64,000 nucleotides of DNA from Micropterix aruncella (GCA_944548615.1 OX155973.1:1100561-1164560); one strand, 5' to 3'; numbered from the stretch's first letter, positions 52,501 to 62,649 are shown. Numbers and translations: made by a program. Notes: a model not told the origin generated them from the letters alone.

Positions 52501-53140
52501 TTGTGCGGGATGGCTCTAAAGGCAAAAAACATTTAACTACAAAACCTTTCTCAATAATCGAGAAAGCTACAGATTGGATTCTGGAGGTTGATTCGGTCTC
52601 TAAGCAGTATAAATTCCCTGAAAGTCTCGGATGCACAGCCCTCCGTCCAGATATAACTCTTTACTCTCTATCTCGGAAGGTGGCTCTTATCGTAGAATTA
52701 ACTGTTCCATGGGAATCAAATATCCCAAAAGACCACGAGTACAAATTAAATAAATACCATGATCTTGCAAATGCCGTAACCCGGAACGGCTTCACTGTTC
52801 ACCTTCACGCGGTGGAAGTTGGCGCTCGTGGCCTGCCAGCTAAATCTCTATTTCACCTCTTTAAAGATCTTGGCCTTTCCAGAAAAATAATCAACTCTTT
52901 CTTAGAAAAATTATCTAAAACTGCGATTTGCGCATCTCAAATTCTATGGCTTCGAAGGGGGAGTGAATGGGTGGCAAGGTGAACGCTCACATGTGGCAAG
53001 ACAGCTGTCCTAAACCTACCACAGCCGGTTCGTAAGTCCGGAATCCACTGCTCACCCCCCAGAAGTGTAAAAAAATAGTATTATGATGGGCCCGACTCCG
53101 GTCGGTGAATTCCATGGCAGCTCCGTTTGTATTTATTTAT
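49541..53140 (+). mobile_element. R4/Dong-like RLE LINE copy j, near full length
   Basis: 3.6 kb from the junction with copy i to the tail CAGCTCCGTTTGTATTTATT. It carries one long ORF and a 3' UTR of about 155 bp. It is the only copy in the window with a reverse transcriptase. The tail is followed by TTATTATTAA-type sequence. Dong of Bombyx inserts at TAA repeats, which fits, but target specificity is not proven. The exact 5' end is not known. Confidence 0.85.
49914..52982 (+). CDS. R4/Dong-like LINE protein: reverse transcriptase plus restriction-like endonuclease
   Basis: 1022 residues from ATG 49914, with the frame open upstream to 49614. Upstream lies a C2H2-like finger (YLICGKQYKRLAWLNKHIAG + H, 49782 on) whose first Cys is Tyr. 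Reverse transcriptase motifs: GSTPGPDGIPYLVYK (about residues 235-250), ARPIALTDTVAKIF, CWLDLENAFGSVRHS (motif A), IGLFQGCCLSPTIFNIVF (motif B), CLAFADDLTFIT (motif C, catalytic Asp-Asp). Then comes the knuckle CPLCSNTPCTARHILAGC (CX2CX8HX4C, about 790) and the endonuclease RPDITLYSLSR...ALIVELTVPWE with downstream KLNKYHDLANAV. No lesion in the ORF. This architecture is that of RLE non-LTR clades (R2/R4/NeSL). It copies itself by nicking DNA and priming on the target. It lies in intron 2 of the zinc-finger gene, sense orientation. Confidence 0.9.
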   Translation: MSLDSTSARSLSPDRSPLPAQIVSFPPLKFPSLAKEDWEFHNNNLTSILDHSVNRNAPASVQLSSFQVAVHEYFSGVYPKSTHVDPVHRENAFKAKLRRQKRLLRRQLREAKKAGDKALCHNFSRAYRSILKLIQSVATQNDKRKAAFLKSKEEARFDKNRFNYSKTVLSAAKGKIQIPEDMATEYFSTTYEDPMRLHNYSPPPGITPPPLPTVAFASQPPSLDEILNQVKRKPSGSTPGPDGIPYLVYKKCPCLLQYLGSIFRNIWNSGVVPQNFGRATVILIPKVPVCTGPKDARPIALTDTVAKIFFSIVHTRMSEFMHRNEYLGVSVQKGFMRGVSGCLEHNSLLAAAIKDARQHERQINVCWLDLENAFGSVRHSLLHFALRWYNFPPVVRDIVASYYNCLTFHVKTQEWTTRSIPYSIGLFQGCCLSPTIFNIVFNILLESLSQFDRKWGYRFKTDGQYTSSCLAFADDLTFITRSPKQLSLLLQKVELFCDWSGCIKVKPSKCFCLGLARMGTKFTSYDPKLVYKGSNISLIDPNNHFKFLGRKITHQGKDVSGDHVIEHFKSCLAKIDALLISGPRKAWIYDNYLTSHLSWPFLIYDFTKTQLSRLDALVTASLKSWLSLAKPADPSTLFRSKQNFGLALKLPSLLYANSRITKNSILCNSKDPAISKHVISGCSDSNELQARVDFHKRFLTGISQNGTGLGYGSTTTSDVDLKKSLLRGDYDSKSMAHAIGLQCQNDWTTIGDFCIPPPMHWKVMLYDWTPEMLKFYLNAFQHTLPDPSNLARWSFAEDSSCPLCSNTPCTARHILAGCKVALDQGRYTYRHDKVLAVIREVISLSVARANKGLTVSSKPPIQFVRDGSKGKKHLTTKPFSIIEKATDWILEVDSVSKQYKFPESLGCTALRPDITLYSLSRKVALIVELTVPWESNIPKDHEYKLNKYHDLANAVTRNGFTVHLHAVEVGARGLPAKSLFHLFKDLGLSRKIINSFLEKLSKTAICASQILWLRRGSEWVAR

Positions 53141-53147
53141 TATTAAG

Positions 53148-54008
53148 CAGGGTTGGCAAAACCCGGGTTTTATCAAAAAATATCTGCACACGGGTTATTT
53201 CGTTTTTTTCGGGGATTTTCGGGCTTTTTTGGGGAATTTTGGGTTTTTTCGGAGTTAATGAGAATTTTAAATTAATATATTTTAATTTTACATTTTATTT
53301 TATTTTATTACCGTTTTATTGCATTTTTTCTCCCAATCCAAATCTATTTACTACTGAATAAAGTTGTAACACTACCATGAAGGGAATTTCCCCGAAAATC
53401 GTTATTGTCAGTTGTCGGGGAGATCCCCTTTATTTTCACAACAGGATAATAGTTAACACTAACAACCGCTAGTGGTGCTGTTTCGGTGCGAAAGTATTGA
53501 GAAGTAGTGCTGGCAGCGTTTCGGCGCGAAAGTATTGAGTAGTAGTGCAAACGATTTTAGAACTAAATAGTGTATATTGAAGTGTGTATAAGGGTCTTTA
53601 TCGCTTGAAGAGTATTGTAATAGTTTTGTAATAAATCAAGTTGTATTCTACCGTGTTTTTGCATCTGCTGCCTATCCACGTAACAATATTATCCATAAGT
53701 TATCTTATAAATCATGCCAAAAGTAGTCGGGGTTACACTTGTCCGGCCAGTTCTGGATCAATTGAAAAACATTTGGAATGGTCTGGAGTAAATTACGGAA
53801 CAGACTGGGTGTGTCACAAATACATCCTTTTTTTTCTTTTTGATAAAATATAATATAAATGCTATATCCGTTCATTGATTTAATTATTATAAACAAGTAT
53901 TTTTTCAAAAACCCACATTCGTCAAAAACCCTCGGGTTTTTTCAGGTGGGTTTTACCCAATTTAACCCAGTGGGTTTTTTCGGGTTGGGGAAAATCAAGC
54001 CAACCCTG
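53148..54008. mobile_element. hAT-type MITE, left copy of an inverted pair
   Basis: Ends CAGGGTTGGC (53148-53157) and GCCAACCCTG (53999-54008), a 10 bp perfect inverted repeat of hAT type. Inside: AAAACCCGGGTTTTATC, TTCCCCGAAAATCG, AACAACCGCTAGTGG. The flanking 8-mers differ, so its own target duplication is lost. Confidence 0.75.
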
Positions 54009-54299
54009 CAATTGAGCATCGGTCTATGTGCTGCGCAATATAATGGACTTCATTTTTGTGATTTATATGGAGTAATGCTGGGTGCCACGCATTCTATCGT
54101 TAAGCAGTCTGACCATTTGTTTCGAGTTCTGTATTGCATCCACTGTCTACTGATGAATCTTTAGCTTTTCTAAAACACTTTGGGGATACTAATTTATTTA
54201 TTTATTTTTATTGGAATTATCAAATTAACCATTTACAATAAGTATAATATTAAAACAAATGGCAAAAACTTTCCTCTTTCATTCACTGGCTAGTCCTGC
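54009..54299. other. Spacer between inverted MITEs
   Basis: 291 bp; nothing recognised. Confidence 0.4.
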
Positions 54300-55540
54300 C
54301 AGGGTTGGCTTGATTTTTCCAAACCTGAAAAAACCCACTAGGTTAAATTGGGTAAAACCCACATGAAAAAACCCGAGGGTTTTTGACGAATGTGGGTTTT
54401 TGAAAAAATACTTGTTTATAATAATTAAATCAATGAACGGATATAGCATTTATATTATATTTTATCAAAAAGAAAGAAAGGATATATTTTGACACACCCA
54501 GTCTGTTCCGTAATTTACTCCAGACCATTCCAAATGTTAAAAAATCTTTCAATGATGCAGAACTGGCCGAACAAGTTGTAATGCCGACTACTTTTGGCAT
54601 GATTTATAAGATAACTTATGGATAATATTGTTACCTGGATAGGCAGCAGAAGATGCAAAAACACGGTAGAACACTCAACTTGATTCATTACAATACTCTT
54701 CAAGCGATAAAGACCCTTATACACACTTCAATAGTGCTGGCAGCGTTTCGCGCCGAAACGCTGCCAGCACTACTTCTCAATACTTACTTTCGCGCCGAAA
54801 CAGCGCCACTAGCGGTTGTTAGTGTTAACTCTTATCCTGTTGTGAAAATAAAGGGGATCTCCCCGACAACTGACAACGATTTTCGGGGAAATTCCCTTCA
54901 TGGTAGTGTTACAAGGGTCCCATCAAACTTGCAGAAGGCAAATTTGCAGACGGCAATCTTGCAGACGGCATTCTTGCAGGCGGCAGTTTTGCAGAAGGCA
55001 ATCTTGCAGAAGGCAGTTTTGCAAATGTCAAACTGACCTAACCTAACCTAACAGAAAAACTTAAAACATTTTTTTTAATGTTTAGTTTGATGTATAAAAG
55101 TCATCCACTACAAGGGATGCCGGTAATTAATGTCACTTCGATTTTAAGGAAAGAAAAACCTAACCTAACCTAACCTAACAGAAAAACTTAAAAACTGTAC
55201 TGAAGGTTGCCGCCTGCAAGTTTGCCGCCTGCAAGGTTTCCTGCAAATCTGCCCTCAACAAATTTGGAGCTGTCAAAAGTGACATTTGTGCAAGTTTGCC
55301 GCATGCAAAACTGGCGCCCCACGTGTTACAACTTTATTCAGTAGTAAATAGATTTGGATTGGAAGAAAAAATGCAATAAAATGGTAATAAAATAAAATTA
55401 AATGTACAATTAAAATATATCAATTTAAAATTCTCAGTAACTCTGAAAAACCCCGAAATTACCCAAAAAAGCCCGAAAATCCCCGAAATAACCCAGTGGG
55501 CAGATATTTTTTGATAAAACCCGGGTTTTTGCCAACCCTG
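54300..55540. mobile_element. hAT-type MITE, right inverted copy, with nested insertion
   Basis: Same element as 53148-54008 in opposite orientation, with CAGGGTTGGC (54300) and GCCAACCCTG (55540) ends. It is longer because of a 408 bp insertion at 54915-55322. Confidence 0.75.
54915..55322. mobile_element. Nested MITE carrying a 15 bp minisatellite
   Basis: Flanked by GTGTTACAA (54906-54914, 55323-55331). The left MITE copy has this site once (53365 region, inverted), proving insertion. Near the left end, a 15 bp unit like CTTGCAGACGGCAAT repeats about six times (54938-55030). Inside are two CCTAACCTAACCTAACAGAA blocks (55035, 55160). Ends are GGGTCCCATCA and GGCGCCCCAC. Confidence 0.75.
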
Positions 55541-55641
55541 ATGCTGCCCAACTGGGATATACCTTCCAGGGCAAGCAATTTATATTTTTACATTTAAAAC
55601 GAGGGTCGATGAACCAACCAAACACAATAATAATAATAATA

Positions 55642-57254
55642 AACAGCAACATGGGTTCCTAAAGCAACGGTCGGTAGTTTCCAATCTGGCGGAATTTACC
55701 AATTTTACCTTAAGTGCGATGGACAAACGGAAGCAAGTGGACGCCATCTACACCGACTTTGCGAAGGCGTTCGACCGTGTTAACCATCCTATTCTCTTAA
55801 GTAAGCTAAAGAGACTAGGAGTCCACGGAGATCTATACAGGTGGATATCATCGTACGTAGCTAACCGTCACCAAGCTGTGGTTGTTGGAGGATTCAGGTC
55901 GAACTTTGCATCAATTCCGTCCGGGGTACCGCAGGGTTCACACTTGGGTCCTCTGCTCTTCAACGCCTATCTTTACGATATTAGTTCTTGTTTCATAGCT
56001 GGTCGTCATATTTTATACGCGGATGACCTGAAAATCTATGCTGAGGTGACTGACGTGGCAGACTGCCTCCGGTTACAGGAGGATATCGACCGCCTGTCAC
56101 ACTACTGTGTACTTAATAAACTCTCTCTAAATGCTACTAAATGTAACAGTATAAGCTTCAGCCGTAAGAGAGACTTGGTGCAGTTCAGTTATCACATTAA
56201 TGGTGAAGTGATCCCTAATGTAAAATGTATTCGCGACCTCGGAGTACAAATTGATCTCAAGTTGCTTTTCGATCAGCATATAGAAAGTATGGTTAGCCGA
56301 GCTTTGAGAACACTAGGATTTGTGACCCGTATCTCAAGACCTTTCTCCAATATAAATGTCCTGAAGATGTTATATTTCGCTTACGTTCGCAGTACCGTGG
56401 AATTTGCGCCCTCAATTTGGAATCCGCAATATTCGGTCTACAGAAGCAGGATAGAATGTATCCAAAGGCGTTTTTTAAAACACATCAATTATCGCGGACG
56501 CTTCGGTCTTCCTACGTACGAGAGCAGACTGGACCACTTCGGTATTCAAGCTCTAGAAGACCGACGCACTGTGGCTGATATGGTACTAATACACAAAGTT
56601 ATCCACAATACCATAGATAGTCCATACCTTGTTGAAAACTTACGTTTTTTCGTTCCTCCGCGATTAATTCGTAATTCACGCACTTTTGAGGTCTCTCGTG
56701 CCAATACCAACTACGGGAAAAATTCCATCGCTTATAAGGATAATGAGCACGTACGACTCTCATGTCTCCACCATCGACATTTTCAACCTCAACCAACAGA
56801 CGTTCGTTAAAGAATTATTTAAATCGATTGCACCTAACGAGCTTGTTAACATCTATCTTTCTTAGTTATATAATTTTCATGCAACATATAAGTAGCTACT
56901 ACAAATATTTATAAATATTTAAAAAATATCTATAAACATCAATAAATATCTGTATCTATATACCCACTATAAGACCTATTTATATCTATATACATATACA
57001 CATACCATCGTCTAACTCCTTCTTCCTAATCACTTCCAATTCCCTACCTCTCCCATCGGTTTTCTATTTTAATTTTCTATTTAACATGTACTTAGTTTAT
57101 TTTACAATTAATTTTTAAGTTTAATATGCCGAAATCCAAATGTGTAATATGCGGAAATCTGTTAATTTCATAGGAAACGATTATCGGCGTAATGTTTTTC
57201 TCTTTTTCTACATTATGTTTATGCACACGTTTCAATTGTATGCGCTGTATATTT
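55642..57254 (+). mobile_element. Jockey/CR1-group LINE, 5'-truncated, with (AAAAT)n tail
   Basis: Begins inside the reverse transcriptase and runs through a 3' UTR to the tail AAATAAAATAAAATAAAATA at 57255-57285. TAA repeats lie at its 5' side (55625-55641). A minus-strand LINE meets it tail to tail. Confidence 0.75.
55644..56865 (+). pseudogene. Jockey/CR1-group reverse transcriptase, one frameshift near the end
   Basis: Open from 55644 (QQHGFLKQRSVVSNLAEF) through DAIYTDFAKAFDRVNHPILL (motif A), IPSGVPQGSHLGPLLFNAYL (motif B), HILYADDLKIYAEVTD (motif C) and LSLNATKCNSISFSRKRD. The connection region follows: VRSTVEFAPSIWNPQYSVYR, RIECIQRRFLKHI and PTYESRLDHFGIQALEDRR. The frame stops at 56810. 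A second frame from about 56735 reads RIMSTYDSHVSTIDIF and ends at 56865, which looks like the natural C-terminus, so one indel lies near 56735. The endonuclease and ORF1 are missing. Confidence 0.8.
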
Positions 57255-57299
57255 CCAGAAATAAAATAAAATAAAATAAAAAATAAAATAATAATTAAA

Positions 57300-58120
57300 A
57301 AATATATATAATATTAAAAATTACAATATTATATAGAAAATCGAAATACTAAATACATTAGAATACACATATACACACATACATACATAAAAACACAATA
57401 TATGTTAAGTCAACTTCAACTTATTCTACTACATTGATCGTGGCATGGATATATAAACGCTCCTCTTGCAACAGCCATTTATTTATTTTGCTTTTAAACA
57501 AATGACAATTGTGGCTGGTTTTTATGTCACCGCTTAATTTATTATAAAGTCTTGTAGCTATGAAAGAGTAGTGTCGCTGTCCGAAATTCGTCTTCATCCT
57601 AGGTACATTCAAATTATCACTCAGGAGTTATCTAGTGGGTTTCGTGTGCGTAATAAATAAAAGATTTATTTTGTTTGGCCACGAAAACCCAACGTAGTGC
57701 AGTTTTAATAAATAATAACCTAGCATCCAAAACTTGAGCCTCTTTAAAGAGTTCATTGGAAGAATATTGATATGATTTGCGATGCATGATTTTTAAAATA
57801 CATTTTTGCGCTGTTAGAAGTGGCGTCAGGAGGGTTTTGCAGCACCCACCCCACCCAATTATATCATATGCAGCACCCACCCCACCCAATTATACCATAG
57901 TTAATAAGGGTTTCACATAATGCAAAATACACTATGGTTAGCGTCCTGCGATCCAGAACACTCCTGAACTCTTTGAAAGTATAACCAAGGGTTCTCACTT
58001 TCTTTGACACTGCATTGACTTACTCTTCCCATTGCAATTTATTGTCAACTACAATGCCTAGGTAATTAAAATTACCTAGTAGGTAGTAAATACAATAGTT
58101 CACTTTCTGTAATGGCAGTC
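57300..58120 (-). pseudogene. CR1/jockey-group LINE 3' end
   Basis: The minus strand reads NYLGIVVDNKLQWEE, then VRTLGYTFKEFRSVLDRRTL, ETLINYGIIGWGGCCKTLLT, LLTAQKCILKIMHRKSYQYS and KTNFGQRHYSFIATRLYNKL, ending near 57421. It matches the C-terminal part of the same LINE group as the copies at 24.4-25.5 kb and 40.4-41.5 kb. A 30 bp direct duplication (GCAGCACCCACCCCACCCAA) is at 57840-57895. Confidence 0.7.
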
Positions 58121-58350
58121 GTATTTTTTATTCTTTTTAATATATTTACCTGTCTTTTATATGTCTATTTTCCATTCCGTCACTCATTCGGTCCCGGTCC
58201 CTGATGGATATTAGGGTTATACTGGATTCACAAAAAAAATAATTAAAGTTGTAAGAAATTGAATCTTTAGTAAATACGTCCACCTGTTGTAAGTTTGTAT
58301 GTGCAATAGAGAGTTTATTCATTCATTAATTCGTCCATTGTGGATTGCAG

Positions 58351-58740
58351 GTGCACACGGGCCGCGTCCCCCAAAAGCAGTTCAAATGCGACCTGTGCAA
58401 CAACAAGCGTTACATGTCCATCGACCGCCTCAACAACCACCGCATCGTTTGCACCGGCGAGAAAGTGCTAAAGTACTGCGACATGTGCACTAAAGTGTTT
58501 GACAATTCGCGCTCGCTGAACAGTCATAAAAAAGTGCACGCGCGCGAGCTCAAGTGCGAGTCGTGCGGGGAGCAATTCCGCACGCTCGAACACCTCACCA
58601 ATCACAAGCTGGTCTGCCAGACGGGCGTCGACTCCGCCGGCTGCGAAGTGGACAAGCCCGCCTATCTGAACATCCCCGGTTACATGGCCAATCGAGCGCT
58701 GGACGTCACGCTCACCACCCTCAAAACGCAAATGAACTAA
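58351..58740 (+). CDS. C2H2 zinc-finger protein, exon 3 (three fingers and C-terminus)
   Basis: Acceptor GGATTGCAG; phase 0 joining gives RKHMQ-VHTGRVPQKQFKCD, the classic finger linker. Fingers: FKCDLCNNKRYMSIDRLNNH..C (Cys as last ligand), KYCDMCTKVFDNSRSLNSHK..H, and LKCESCGEQFRTLEHLTNHK..C (C2HC). The tail VDKPAYLNIPGYMANRALDV and TLTTLKTQMN ends at 58740. With exon 2 the protein has six fingers, two of them C2HC. The codon use is GC-rich like exons 1 and 2. A possible polyadenylation signal AATAAA is near 59220. Confidence 0.85.
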   Translation: MHTGRVPQKQFKCDLCNNKRYMSIDRLNNHRIVCTGEKVLKYCDMCTKVFDNSRSLNSHKKVHARELKCESCGEQFRTLEHLTNHKLVCQTGVDSAGCEVDKPAYLNIPGYMANRALDVTLTTLKTQMN

Positions 58741-59369
58741 ACTCGATACATTTTATAATGGGTGGCCAGCTGGAAAGTTCAAACTTTAAAAATGTGTATT
58801 TTTGCAAGGCATCTCCTCGTTCGATGCACGCGTTATGCGGTTTGCTAGTCTTCATGTTCCAGAGCGTTGCATGGCTTGCTTTTCTAATATTGAAGGGTTA
58901 AATTGCGTATTATAATCGAGTTATGTGGTTATCAGTACATTATAGCATGACACTGACTTTATAACATATCGCTATACAGTCAGAATATTGCAAAACAACG
59001 CTTTTAATGTTTTTTTTTTTTTTTTTTTACGAAACTGCTCGTGAGACAGTGCCGCGCAATCTATAGCTGTGCAAAATATTGCCAGGCCACACCTGAGGCC
59101 GGACAAATTCCAATAGATGTTGCCAATCCTTATTTTTTATTTCACACTATTTTAAATGCTGTAAATATCAACTGGCAATATTAATATTCCCAATGCAGTG
59201 AAAATAGAAATATCAAAGACAATAAAGATCCGCAAATAGAACGCTTTGCTCATGTCAGGCGGCATCCGGGTCCTGGAGAGGTCCACGACGAAGAACATCT
59301 TGGCTATGTAATTTATGGGAATGGTTTCAGAAATCAACCACATCTTGTTTTAAACCAGGAGATCCTGCA
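58741..59369 (+). other. 3' region of the zinc-finger gene
   Basis: Probable 3' UTR, with a T homopolymer near 59010-59028 and AATAAA near 59220. A minus frame at 59343-59152 has a hydrophobic stretch but no known motif. Confidence 0.35.
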
Positions 59370-59940
59370 CACTAACAAGTGCAAGCTAGTAGATCCAGTA
59401 CACCAACATGCGCAAGCTAGTAGATCCAGTACACCAACATGCGCAAGCTAACATACCCAGTACAAAAACATGCGCAAGGTAGTAGATCCAGTACACCAGC
59501 ATGCACAAGCTAGTAGATCCGGTACACCAGCATACGCAAGCTAGAAGATCCAGTAAACCAACATGCGCAAGCTAAGATATCCAGTACAAAAACATGCGCA
59601 AGGTAGTATATCCAGTACACCAGCATGCACAAGCTAGTAGATCCGGTACACCAGCATGCGCAAGCTAGTGGATCCAGTACACCAACATGTGCGAGCTAGT
59701 AGATCCAGTACATCAACATGCGCAAGCTAGTAGATCCATTACACCAACATGTGCAATCTAGTAGATCCATTGCGCAGCCTAATATTTCCAATACACCAGC
59801 ATGTGCAAGCTAGTAGGTACAGTACATCAACATCTGCAAGCTAGTAGATCCAGTACACCAACATGCACAACCAAGTAGATCAAGTATAGCAACATGTGCA
59901 AGCTAGTAGATCCAGTACACCAACATGCGCAAGCTGACAA
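59370..59940. repeat. 31 bp minisatellite, about 18 units
   Basis: Units like CAAGCTAGTAGATCCAGTAC plus ACCAACATGCG repeat with point changes (GTGCAAGC, GCACAAGC, GGTACACC). Some stretches of two to four units recur as blocks (59440-59560 and 59570-59660), which suggests higher-order duplication. Confidence 0.9.
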
Positions 59941-60517
59941 CTGCATGACACGTGCATCCAATGTTATGCCTTCTCTTGCAAAAATGACACGTTTTTAAAA
60001 CTAACTTTCCCGCTAAACGCCCTATACGAAAATAATTATTTTTAAGTTCGGTAACCGTACTCCGTTTCCCGTTGCTCAGTGGCGAATCGGATGCTGGACA
60101 TCACTCGAGGCTACAATTCTGTTGCAATTCTTTCAAATGCTTACTTTTGAACCAAAATTTTAACTGTGATGTTTCAAATTTTTCATTGATTAACTGTGAT
60201 GTTTCAAATTTTTCATTGACTATTCTTAAGTTCGTTTCGATCTAATGTACTCTTAAAAGAAAGACTGAAATTTGCCTACGAAAACCGCGAGAGGCTAAAT
60301 CCGATGCTATTTTTTACTTTACATTCCCTTCGATTCGCGCAATCGTGTCATAATATATATTCGAACAGTATTACTAGAGACATTCTCGCAAAGTTACATT
60401 TTTTCCGTGTGTAGAAAACGTACTGTAATTTTATTGTACAAAAAAGCGTACTGTAGTGCAATCGTAATTTTAAGGGTTTATTTTTACACCATGTATATAA
60501 TAACATTGATTATATAT
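59941..60517. other. No recognisable gene
   Basis: Contains a 31 bp direct duplication (TTAACTGTGATGTTTCAAAT) at 60158-60218. Nothing else is supported. Confidence 0.4.
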
Positions 60518-61125
60518 GGTATTAGATTGCTCAACTCCATAGTACGATTTGGCAACCCAGTATACCAAGACAACAATAGACTCTCTCTCGAGCGACAGGG
60601 CCTTGCAAGAAGAAGGTGCGAGGAATGTGGGCAGAGGAACGCGTCTCGACAAACGCCTTTGGTTAGCGATATTCGCATGTCGCTGGCGACTTTTTCGAAC
60701 GTTTGCATATCCGCGTGGGTCGAGTAGGGACGTCTCGCGACCATTTCCGAGCCCTTACGACTCGTGACGTATTCGCTTCGATTTCAATTTTATTCTAAGA
60801 GAAGCTACTGTGTAGTATACTGTGCCTTATACATTCATCCAGGTGGCGCTGATAGAATTGACGGCAAAACGTAATAATTCAACCAATGATAACATTCAAT
60901 GATTAGTGCCGTTTATTAGATGTTTTATACAGGCTGATTACATCACAGAAATAATACAGATAGATAGATAGATAGAATGCCATCTATTAGTCTATCTGAA
61001 CTGCCGTAATTATAACGTATTGAAGCCTGTATACCAAATTAAAAATTGACATCTTTATGTAAATAATGCTAAAATAATAAGAGCTAAGATTTAAACATTC
61101 ATTTGTTATTACAGTAATTACATCA

Positions 61126-62209
61126 GAACTCCAATTATACGAACTCCGACTAACCGAAATTAGGACGGAAAAAAAATAAGGCGGAAACGTACTGCGATTT
61201 GCAAAATAATGATTCATCTGCTACATGAAGACAAGCAGAGTTGTCAACTATAACAGGCGAACCCATCACCTCAGGAAGTTTTAACGAAATAATCGTTCTA
61301 TCTCCCGTGAAGTGAGCGCAGAAGACTTAGGACAAAACAATCCACCGTCAAGCTCCGCCACATGCCTGTAAGAGGCCAACGCCTTATTCGCGAGATAGCC
61401 AGGAATGTTACCCAGCGGGCATACACTCACGCCCTTACTTCCAGTTGCAACCAGATTACTCCGGTCTCTCGACTGGTTACGAGTTCGAGGTCGCTTGCGC
61501 GGTCCTCTCCCTTACGAATTGGTGTAACGGTGTAAACCGAATCTATCGCGGACCACGGCATCCTTTGCCTGGCTCTTGAATCGAAGCTCAAATCGGGTAG
61601 CTGATGGTCGTTTCAAGAGCAGCTGCCGTAAGATCAGCAACCACCCCCGCTCTATAGGAAACAGTACAGATTCCAGACTCCCCCGACTGTTAGTCAGAAT
61701 GCACAATCGATTGGCTTACGCCGCACGGTACGCAGTCCGTCCAGAAGCGCCAGAAGATTTGACTCCTAGGGAAAACTAGCCCTAATGTCAGAGTCCTACC
61801 CGGGCTCTCGCTTCATGCGTGGAGGCCGCCGGATGGGTGTTGACCCGTGAGTGTGATCGACCCTGAACAAATAGGTCTTCGTGGTCAACTCAGCAAGGGC
61901 CCATTAGCTCCCAGTCATGACGACAGTCAAATAGTTCACTTTGATCAATATGTTTAGCAAGAAATGACTTTCATTTACAGTACAGTATGTACATACTGTA
62001 CTAATGTACAGCCTCTGTAAGTAGGCTCAACATGTAAAAGTGTTGCCTTTCATTTAATTAATTGAAAGCTCTTTCGTTATAAATAGTTTCTTCTCCCTTT
62101 TTAAACATAGAGTAAATAATTAAAACAGACCTTTTTGAAAGAAAAAAAAAACAATTATCCGAATGGGATCCGGTCACTATTGATTCGGTTAATTGGAGTT
62201 CTACTGTAT
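61126..62209. mobile_element. Tigger-type MITE with RP1 inside
   Basis: The left end CAGAACTCCAATTATACGAA and inverted right end CAGTAGAACTCCAATTAACC share a pogo/Tigger-like terminus, and TTATCCGAATGGGATCC is inside. RP1 copy E accounts for 679 bp of it. Confidence 0.55.
61237..61915 (-). repeat. RP1 copy E, full length
   Basis: From the 3' end (AGTTGTCAACTATAACAGGC) to the 5' end (GCAAGGGCCCATTAGCTCC). CATGAAGACAAGCA (about 61224) and CATGACGACAGTCA (about 61916) are a degraded target duplication. Confidence 0.75.
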
Positions 62210-62415
62210 ATTATTATTTTATACCGTATAGGCGTGTTTGGAGCGCTATCTGCAGTGCGCCGGCTACACTTTTATGCAACGACAGTCACCATATTAAGCC
62301 TAAAAAGATTCAACAATTTTTGGAACTAAGAGTGCCATCTACATGTTGTGCTTTTTAGTAAAATCTTGGTTGCCAAATCGTAGTATTACATTGAGCAGTC
62401 TAATACGCTATATAA

Positions 62416-62649
62416 TCAAGGATAATGATAATGAATGATGGCGGTGAAACTCGTTTTGTTTCGTTTTTTAGAGCCTGTGCCATTTTATATTGATGAAGTA
62501 CAATTTTACATACAATTATATTAAGTTTAATTCGAAATTTGATCGCGGAGATTCATTGATCTTCCATTTATAATCTTAGAGCTTAACTATCGTCGATCTA
62601 TATGTCAGACCTCATACGTAGAAAAAAAACGAATTTGCACACCCCCCCC
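62416..62649. other. No recognisable feature
   Basis: AT-rich spacer, with a C homopolymer near 62643. Confidence 0.4.

Larger units (their letters stand above)
60518..62415. mobile_element. Possible outer inverted-repeat element with nested insertions
   Basis: TATTAGATTGCTCAACTCCA and TACGATTTGGCAACCCAG near 60518-60557 recur inverted at 62368-62412 (GGTTGCCAAATCGTAGTATT, ACATTGAGCAGTCTAATAC). The pair may be the ends of one element into which the Tigger-type MITE inserted. It could also be two separate copies. Confidence 0.35.

Noticed and set aside
55035..55185. CCTAACCTAACCTAACC blocks as interstitial insect telomere (TTAGG)n
   Set aside because: Only three to four units each, in two copies with the same flank inside a MITE; part of the element rather than telomeric DNA.
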